Assembly: GCF_026072635.1 (NCBI RefSeq)
Contig: NZ_AP023081.1
Location: 3,530,501 to 3,594,500, forward strand
From: Pseudomonas solani
Lineage (GTDB): Bacteria > Pseudomonadota > Gammaproteobacteria > Pseudomonadales > Pseudomonadaceae
Direction: 5' to 3'
Length of the DNA stretch: 64,000 bases
This document shows, piece after piece, positions 58,511 through 64,000 of this stretch. A program made the translations under genes and the position numbers. Position 1 is the first letter of the stretch. The number at the start of each line of letters is the position of its first letter. The notes below the pieces were generated by a model. It saw nothing but the letters and a program-made list of their open reading frames with translations, did no database searches and was not told where the DNA came from.

Positions 58511-59374
58511 ATGCGTGGCGCCGCGATCCGTCATCCGCAACCCGCCATCGGCCGCGCTCCCCAGCGCAAGCCGGTGCCGCGTGGTGCCAGCCGGATGGTG
58601 GCCAAGGAGCCGCTCAGCACCCGCCTGCCCAAGCCGAATTTCAGCGTGTTCAAACGCCTGGTCTGGCCGGTGGTGCTGGTGGTGCTGGGGTTCGGTGCCT
58701 ATGAAGCGGCGCAGCGGTTGCTGCCCTATGCGGATCGCCCCATCGCCAAGATCAACGTGCAGGGCGACCTGAGCTACATCAGCCAGCAGGCGGTGCAGCA
58801 GCGCATCGCCCCGTACATCGCGGCGAGCTTCTTCAGCATCGACCTGGCCGGCATGCGCAGCGAGCTGGAGCAGATGCCCTGGATCGCCCACGCCGAGGTG
58901 CGCCGGGTATGGCCGGACCAGGTGATGATCCGCCTTGAAGAACAACTGCCGATCGCCCGCTGGGGCGACGAGGCACTGCTGAACAACCAGGGCCAGGCCT
59001 TCACCCCGCGTGAACTGGCCCATTACGAACAACTGCCGCAGCTGTGGGGGCCCCAGCGCGCTCAGGAACAGGTGATGCAGCAGTACCAGATGCTCAGCCA
59101 GATGTTGCGCCCGCTCGGGTTCTCCATCACCCGACTGGAGCTGCGCGAGCGCGGCAGCTGGTTCCTGTCCACCGGACAGGGCGTGGAGATCCTCCTGGGT
59201 AGGGATCATCTGGTGGAAAAGATGCGTCGCTTCATCTCGATCTACGAGAAGACGCTCAAAGAACAGATCGCCAACATCGAGCGCGTCGACCTGCGTTACC
59301 CCAACGGCTTGGCGGTAGCGTGGCGAACCCCGGTAGAGGCACCCGCGGCGGCCGTAGCCAGCCGTGCGAATTGA
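58511..59374 (+). CDS. ftsQ: Cell division protein FtsQ
   Basis: A 287-residue bitopic protein: a basic cytoplasmic tail of about 50 residues, a transmembrane helix (LVWPVVLVVLGFGAYEAA) and a periplasmic part with POTRA (INVQGDLSYISQQAVQQRI) and beta domains. It links early and late divisome proteins with FtsL and FtsB. Four bases separate it from ddlB. Confidence 0.95.
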   Translation: MRGAAIRHPQPAIGRAPQRKPVPRGASRMVAKEPLSTRLPKPNFSVFKRLVWPVVLVVLGFGAYEAAQRLLPYADRPIAKINVQGDLSYISQQAVQQRIAPYIAASFFSIDLAGMRSELEQMPWIAHAEVRRVWPDQVMIRLEEQLPIARWGDEALLNNQGQAFTPRELAHYEQLPQLWGPQRAQEQVMQQYQMLSQMLRPLGFSITRLELRERGSWFLSTGQGVEILLGRDHLVEKMRRFISIYEKTLKEQIANIERVDLRYPNGLAVAWRTPVEAPAAAVASRAN

Positions 59375-59390
59375 GGAGAAGGTTAGAACC

Positions 59391-60641
59391 ATGGCAAGCG
59401 TGCAGAGCGGCAAGATGATCGTCGGCCTGGATATCGGCACCTCCAAGGTGGTGGCGCTGGTGGGCGAGATCGCGGCCGACGGCCAGTTGGAGATCGTCGG
59501 GATCGGCACCCATCCTTCCCGCGGCCTGAAGAAGGGCGTGGTGGTGAACATCGAGTCCACCGTGCAGTCCATCCAGCGCGCGGTGGAAGAGGCGCAGATG
59601 ATGGCGGGCTGCCGCATCCACTCGGCCTTCGTCGGCGTAGCCGGTAATCACATCCGCAGCCTGAATTCCCACGGCATCGTGGCGATCCGTGATCGCGAGG
59701 TGAGCCCGGCGGACATCGAGCGCGTGCTCGACGCCGCTCAGGCCGTCGCCATCCCGGCTGACCAGCGGGTGCTGCACACCCTGGCCCAGGACTACGTGAT
59801 CGATAACCAGGAAGGGGTGCGCGAGCCCCTGGGCATGTCCGGCGTGCGCCTGGAGGCCAAGGTCCATGTGGTGACCTGCGCGGTGAACGCGGCGCAGAAC
59901 ATCGAGAAGTGCGTGCGCCGCTGCGGCCTGGAGGTGGACGACATCATCCTCGAGCAGCTGGCCTCGGCCTACTCGGTGCTCACCGACGACGAGAAGGAGC
60001 TGGGCGTGTGCCTGGTCGACATCGGCGGCGGCACCACCGACATCGCCATCTTCACCGAGGGGGCGATCCGTCATACCGCGGTGATCCCGATCGCCGGCGA
60101 CCAGGTGACCAACGACATCGCCATGGCCCTGCGTACGCCCACCCAGTACGCCGAAGAGATCAAGATCCGCTACGCCTGTGCCCTGGCCAAACTGGCCGGT
60201 GCCGGCGAAACCATCAAGGTGCCGAGCGTCGGTGACCGCCCGCCGCGGGAACTCTCGCGCCAGGCACTGGCCGAAGTGGTCGAGCCACGTTACGACGAGC
60301 TCTTCACCCTGATCCAGGCCGAGCTGCGTCGCAGCGGCTACGAGGACCTGATCCCGGCGGGCATCGTCCTGACCGGCGGCACCGCGAAGATGGAGGGCGC
60401 GGTCGAGCTCGCCGAAGAGATTTTCCACATGCCGGTGCGCCTGGGCGTGCCGCATAGCGTCAAGGGGCTGAGCGACGTGGTGCGCAACCCGATCTACTCG
60501 ACCGGCGTTGGCCTGCTCATGTACGGCCTGCAGAAGCAGTCCGACGGCATTTCGATGTCCGGCGGCCTGGGCAGCTTCAGTGACGAACCCAAGACACCTG
60601 TTCTGGAACGGCTCAAGCGCTGGGTCCAGGGCAACTTCTAA
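59391..60641 (+). CDS. ftsA: Cell division protein FtsA
   Basis: A 416-residue actin-like ATPase that tethers FtsZ to the membrane. VGLDIGTSKVVALVGE and VCLVDIGGGTTDIAIF are its phosphate motifs, and the C-terminal LERLKRWVQGNF is the amphipathic membrane-targeting helix. The start at 59391 has AGGAGAAGG upstream. Confidence 0.97.
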   Translation: MASVQSGKMIVGLDIGTSKVVALVGEIAADGQLEIVGIGTHPSRGLKKGVVVNIESTVQSIQRAVEEAQMMAGCRIHSAFVGVAGNHIRSLNSHGIVAIRDREVSPADIERVLDAAQAVAIPADQRVLHTLAQDYVIDNQEGVREPLGMSGVRLEAKVHVVTCAVNAAQNIEKCVRRCGLEVDDIILEQLASAYSVLTDDEKELGVCLVDIGGGTTDIAIFTEGAIRHTAVIPIAGDQVTNDIAMALRTPTQYAEEIKIRYACALAKLAGAGETIKVPSVGDRPPRELSRQALAEVVEPRYDELFTLIQAELRRSGYEDLIPAGIVLTGGTAKMEGAVELAEEIFHMPVRLGVPHSVKGLSDVVRNPIYSTGVGLLMYGLQKQSDGISMSGGLGSFSDEPKTPVLERLKRWVQGNF

Positions 60642-60688
60642 AGAGTTTTGCAGTAGGCGATACAACTAGAAAAGGAAGGAGAGGGGAA

Positions 60689-61876
60689 ATGTTCGAACTC
60701 GTAGATAACGTCCCGCAAACCGCGGTGATCAAGGTAATCGGCGTAGGTGGTGGCGGCGGTAACGCGGTCAATCACATGGCCAAGAGCAACATCGAAGGCG
60801 TCGAGTTCATCTGCGCCAACACCGATGCCCAGGCTCTGAAGAACGTCGGTGCGCGCACCGTCCTGCAACTCGGCCCAGGCGTTACCAAGGGTCTGGGCGC
60901 AGGTGCCAATCCGGAAATCGGCCGCCAGGCCGCCCTGGAAGACCGCGAGCGCATCGCCGAAGTGCTGCAAGGCACCGACATGGTCTTCATCACCACCGGC
61001 ATGGGTGGCGGTACCGGTACCGGTGCGGCGCCGATCATCGCTGAAGTGGCCAAGGACATGGGCATCCTCACCGTTGCGGTGGTGACCCGTCCGTTCCCGT
61101 TCGAAGGCCGCAAGCGCATGCAGATCGCCGATGAGGGCATCCGCGCGCTGTCGGAAAGCGTCGACTCGCTGATCACCATCCCCAACGAGAAGCTGCTGAC
61201 CATCCTCGGCAAGGACGCGAGCCTGCTGTCCGCGTTCTCCAAGGCGGATGACGTGCTGGCCGGTGCCGTTCGCGGTATCTCCGACATCATCAAGCGTCCC
61301 GGCATGATCAACGTCGACTTCGCCGACGTGAAGACCGTGATGAGCGAAATGGGCATGGCGATGATGGGTACCGGCTGCGCCAGCGGTCCGAATCGCGCCC
61401 GTGAAGCCACCGAGGAAGCCATCCGCAACCCGTTGCTGGATGACGTCAACCTGCAGGGCGCCCGCGGCATCCTGGTCAACATCACCGCCGGTCCTGACCT
61501 GTCCCTGGGTGAGTACTCCGATGTCGGCAACATCATCGAGCAGTTCGCTTCCGAGCACGCCACCGTCAAGGTGGGCACCGTGATCGATCCGGACATGCGC
61601 GACGAGCTGCACGTCACCGTGGTCGCCACCGGTCTGGGCGCGCGCCTGGAAAAACCGGTCAAGGTCGTCGACAACACCGTTCAGTCCACCGCCGCCGTGG
61701 CCGCCCCGGCACAGCAGCGCGCTGAACAGCCGTCGGTCAACTACCGTGACCTGGACCGTCCGACCGTCATGCGCAACCAGGCTCATGGCAGCGCCGCAAC
61801 CGCCGCCAAGATGAACCCCCAGGATGACCTGGATTACCTGGACATTCCGGCCTTCCTGCGTCGTCAGGCCGATTGA
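60689..61876 (+). CDS. ftsZ: Cell division protein FtsZ
   Basis: The tubulin-like GTPase that builds the Z ring, 395 residues. The GTP signature GMGGGTGTGAAP is at about 106-117, and the C-terminal partner-binding peptide DYLDIPAFLRRQ is intact behind a variable linker (about 317-375). AAGGAAGGAG gives a strong translation signal. The 47-base gap after ftsA could carry a separate promoter, but I see no convincing one. Confidence 0.98.
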   Translation: MFELVDNVPQTAVIKVIGVGGGGGNAVNHMAKSNIEGVEFICANTDAQALKNVGARTVLQLGPGVTKGLGAGANPEIGRQAALEDRERIAEVLQGTDMVFITTGMGGGTGTGAAPIIAEVAKDMGILTVAVVTRPFPFEGRKRMQIADEGIRALSESVDSLITIPNEKLLTILGKDASLLSAFSKADDVLAGAVRGISDIIKRPGMINVDFADVKTVMSEMGMAMMGTGCASGPNRAREATEEAIRNPLLDDVNLQGARGILVNITAGPDLSLGEYSDVGNIIEQFASEHATVKVGTVIDPDMRDELHVTVVATGLGARLEKPVKVVDNTVQSTAAVAAPAQQRAEQPSVNYRDLDRPTVMRNQAHGSAATAAKMNPQDDLDYLDIPAFLRRQAD

Positions 61877-61988
61877 TGAAGTTTATCGACGCTATGTCTG
61901 TGATTGGTGTTCAGCAAAGGCCGGTTCTGCTATCATCCCCGGCCATTGTTGAAAACTGTTCGCAACTAGCGCGAAAGCGGCCACTGCC

Positions 61989-62900
61989 ATGATCAAACAA
62001 CGCACTTTAAAGAACGTCATCCGAGCCACAGGCGTAGGGCTGCATTCCGGGGAAAAGGTCTACCTGACCCTCAAGCCCGCCCCTGTGGATACCGGCATCG
62101 TGTTCTGCCGTACCGACCTGGACCCCGTCGTCCAGATCGCCGCCTATGCCGAAAACGTCGGTGAGACCACCATGTCCACCAACCTTTTCAATGGCGACGT
62201 CAAGGTCGGCACGGTCGAGCACCTGCTCTCGGCCATGGCTGGCCTGGGCATCGACAACGCCTATGTCGAGCTGTCCGCAGCCGAAGTACCGATCATGGAT
62301 GGCAGCGCCGGTCCGTTCGTATTCCTCATCCAGTCCGCTGGCCTCGAGGAACAGGACGCAGCCAAGCGCTTCATTCGCATCAAACGTGAAGTGAGCGTGC
62401 AGGATGGCGACAAGCGCGCTACCTTCGTACCGTTCGATGGTTTCAAGGTCACTTTCGAGATCGACTTCGACCACCCGGTGGTCAACGGTCGCACTCAGAA
62501 AGCGTCTGTCGATTTTTCCAGCACCACCTTCGTCAAGGAAGTCAGCCGCGCCCGTACCTTCGGTTTCGTGCGTGATCTGGAATTCCTGCGCTCGCACAAT
62601 CTGGCCCTGGGCGGCAGTGTCGAGAACGCCATCGTGGTTGACGAGGACAGCGTATTGAACGAAGACGGCCTCCGTTACGAGGACGAATTCGTCAAGCACA
62701 AGATCCTCGATGCCATCGGCGACCTCTACCTGCTCGGCAACAGCCTCATCGGCGAGTTCCGTGGCTACAAGTCCGGTCATGCACTCAACAATCGCCTGCT
62801 GCGTGCACTGATCGCCGACAAGGATGCCTGGGAAGTGGTCACCTTCGAAGACGCCAAGACCGCACCCATCTCTTACATGCGCCCGGTAGCGGCCGTGTAA
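61989..62900 (+). CDS. lpxC: UDP-3-O-acyl-GlcNAc deacetylase
   Basis: A zinc deacetylase of 303 residues that commits precursor to lipid A. The zinc His in VGTVEHLLSAMAGLG (near residue 79), the HKILDAIGD motif (near 238) and the catalytic His in GYKSGHALNNRLL (near 265) are all present. A -10-like TATCAT lies at 61931-61936, about 55 bases upstream. The amount of this protein balances LPS with peptidoglycan made by the dcw genes. Confidence 0.98.
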   Translation: MIKQRTLKNVIRATGVGLHSGEKVYLTLKPAPVDTGIVFCRTDLDPVVQIAAYAENVGETTMSTNLFNGDVKVGTVEHLLSAMAGLGIDNAYVELSAAEVPIMDGSAGPFVFLIQSAGLEEQDAAKRFIRIKREVSVQDGDKRATFVPFDGFKVTFEIDFDHPVVNGRTQKASVDFSSTTFVKEVSRARTFGFVRDLEFLRSHNLALGGSVENAIVVDEDSVLNEDGLRYEDEFVKHKILDAIGDLYLLGNSLIGEFRGYKSGHALNNRLLRALIADKDAWEVVTFEDAKTAPISYMRPVAAV

Positions 62901-62923
62901 GCAATACCTCTTTCCTTTCTTTG

Positions 62924-62953
62924 GAGGCCACCCATTGGGTGGCCTCTTTTTTT
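62924..62953 (+). terminator. Terminator after lpxC
   Basis: GAGGCCACCC (62924-62933) and GGGTGGCCTC (62937-62946) form a perfect stem around ATT, followed by seven T. Confidence 0.95.
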
Positions 62954-62998
62954 GTGCTGGAAAAAGGGGAGGGCAGAGCGGCGGATTGTCGCGGAGGA

Positions 62999-63460
62999 TC
63001 AGTCGTCGCGGTTTTTGCGGCCGCGTTCGGCAAGGCGCTCCAGGGCGGCGCGCAGCTTCGGGTCTTCGATGCCTTCGGCGGTTGCCTGGATGCTTTCCGC
63101 GGCGAAGGCCGACAGTTCGATGGTGCGGCCTGGTGCACGTGCCGAGCCTTGGGGAGGTTGCACCTTGAAGATGATTTTCGTTAAGGTCGCGAACTCTCCG
63201 AGTGCCTGAAGCTGGCGCTGCAGTCGACGTTGCTGGTAGCGCAGGCGCGTAGCCCAATGGCCGTCGCTGATGATCAGCATCAGGCAGCCCTCTCGCCACG
63301 AGGCGACACGGCAATGCTCGCGCGCTGCAGGTTGCAGTTGGCTTTCCAGCAGATGCTGTAGATGGTCGATGCGCTGGGCCTGGTTGAACAGGGCCTTGAG
63401 CGGTTTTTCCTCACGCAGCAGTGCGGCGGGGGACCGGGCCGGCAAGGGACGAAAAGACAT
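62999..63460 (-). CDS. dciA: DUF721-family protein, DciA-type helicase loader
   Basis: A 153-residue protein of the DciA (DUF721) family, the ancestral loader of the replicative helicase in bacteria without DnaC. The N-terminal basic part carries the KH-like DUF721 core (ALFNQAQRIDHLQHLLESQL, LMLIISDGHWATRLRYQQRRLQRQL); the C-terminal third is charged and probably flexible. The start at 63460 is taken from the family N-terminus MSFRPLPARSP. From memory, PA4405 at this place in P. aeruginosa is DciA. It is divergent from the M23 gene. Confidence 0.88.
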   Translation of the reverse strand: MSFRPLPARSPAALLREEKPLKALFNQAQRIDHLQHLLESQLQPAAREHCRVASWREGCLMLIISDGHWATRLRYQQRRLQRQLQALGEFATLTKIIFKVQPPQGSARAPGRTIELSAFAAESIQATAEGIEDPKLRAALERLAERGRKNRDD

Positions 63461-63539
63461 GGCAGGACGCCTGAAGAATACAGAGTGGCCATGGTAGCAG
63501 AAGGCTGCACCGGGTAATGCTCGATCAATTGGGGAAGTC

Positions 63540-64000
63540 ATGCACATCATTCTTCTGAGCCGCCGGCATGGGGCAGCGCGTTCGCTGAGCCTCGACCTGC
63601 GCGTTCTCCTGGCGCTCGGTGGCGTGCTGCTGGCGTTGGTTCTCGCATCGGGGATCGCCCTGGGCGCCTGGATCAAACCGGCCGCGCCCAGCGCCGAAGA
63701 CAGCCAGCAGATGACCCTCGCGCTCGATGAGCAGCGCAGCCAGGTGAGCCAGGCGCGGGCCGATGCCCAGCGCCAGCTTGACGCTTTTGGTGCGCATATC
63801 GCTGATCTCCAGGCCCGCCTCACCCGGCTCGATGCGCTGGGCGAGCGTGTCGCCGAACTGGCTGAGCTGGACTCCAGCGAGTTCGACTTCTCCCTCAATG
63901 TCGGCCAGGGTGGCCCGGAAGACCCCCTCGACGCGCCCGCCTACCAGGCCCCGCCCTTCATGGATGTGCTGGACAGCCTCACCGAACGCCTCGAAAGCCG
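63540..64000 (+). CDS. M23-family peptidase, N-terminal part
   Basis: The first 153 codons of a gene that runs off the right end, beginning at ATG 63540. The N-terminus MHIILLSRRHGAARSL is followed by a transmembrane helix (LLALGGVLLALVLASGIALGAW) and a coiled coil (about 55-105, QQMTLALDEQRSQVSQARAD and following). This layout and the place before secA are those of the Pseudomonas M23 metallopeptidase PA4404; the catalytic LytM domain would lie outside the window, so the assignment rests on position and architecture. Confidence 0.75.
   Translation, partial: MHIILLSRRHGAARSLSLDLRVLLALGGVLLALVLASGIALGAWIKPAAPSAEDSQQMTLALDEQRSQVSQARADAQRQLDAFGAHIADLQARLTRLDALGERVAELAELDSSEFDFSLNVGQGGPEDPLDAPAYQAPPFMDVLDSLTERLES

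Noticed and set aside
1..64000. CRISPR arrays, prophage, transposase or tRNA genes
   Set aside because: I found no regular spacer-repeat arrays, integrase or transposase proteins, or tRNA cloverleaf segments in the window.

Overview
The window is chromosomal DNA from a high-GC gammaproteobacterium, almost certainly Pseudomonas in the broad sense and close to the P. aeruginosa side of the genus. The basis is gene content and order. From memory of the PAO1 map, the window follows the block from fumC1/sodM (PA4470 region) to PA4404 almost gene for gene; no alignment was run. There are no tRNAs, rRNA operons, CRISPR arrays, prophages or transposase genes. The left end cuts fumC and the right end cuts an M23-type peptidase gene.

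Layout. (1) 1-2.8 kb: the end of fumC, a small unknown gene, sodA and a ZIP metal transporter, an oxidative/metal-stress operon. (2) 2.9-9.9 kb, minus strand: kdsD-kdsC-lptC-lptA-lptB-rpoN-hpf-ptsN-rapZ-ptsO, which joins KDO synthesis and LPS export to sigma-54 and the nitrogen PTS. (3) 10.1-13.5 kb: the mlaFEDCB phospholipid transport operon and a BolA-like gene. (4) 13.5-18.0 kb: murA-hisG-hisD-hisC. (5) 18.1-21.0 kb, minus strand: a TonB-dependent receptor plus a DUF4198 periplasmic protein, with a Zur-like operator; this pair looks like an accessory insertion. (6) 21.0-22.2 kb: algW, which carries an apparent frameshift between membrane anchor and protease domain. (7) 22.3-26.5 kb: a Nif3-like gene and cysD-cysNC, with a small S23/four-helix-bundle gene bounded by inverted repeats wedged between cysD and cysNC. 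(8) 26.6-35 kb: zapG/yhcB, a hydrolase, trpS, zapE, a periplasmic unknown, a GlxA-type regulator, an acyl-CoA dehydrogenase and an aldo/keto reductase. (9) 35.2-40.1 kb: rplM-rpsI, petABC (cytochrome bc1) and sspA-sspB. (10) 40.1-44.4 kb: dolP-like, gmhA, yraN and lpoA (minus), then rsmI (plus). (11) 44.46-44.82 kb: RNase P RNA. (12) 45.1-62.9 kb: the complete division and cell-wall (dcw) cluster mraZ to ftsZ plus lpxC, preceded by a clear MraZ operator array. (13) 63-64 kb: a DciA-family gene and the start of the M23 peptidase gene.

Most of the window serves the cell envelope: LPS, phospholipid transport, peptidoglycan precursors, septation and envelope stress. Overlapping stop/start codons are frequent in the lpt, mla, pet and dcw operons, so translational coupling is probably common. 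The parts that break the conserved order, and so deserve attention, are the receptor/DUF4198 pair, the S23 element inside the cysDN operon, the split algW frame, and several unexplained repeats and hairpins in leaders and gaps.
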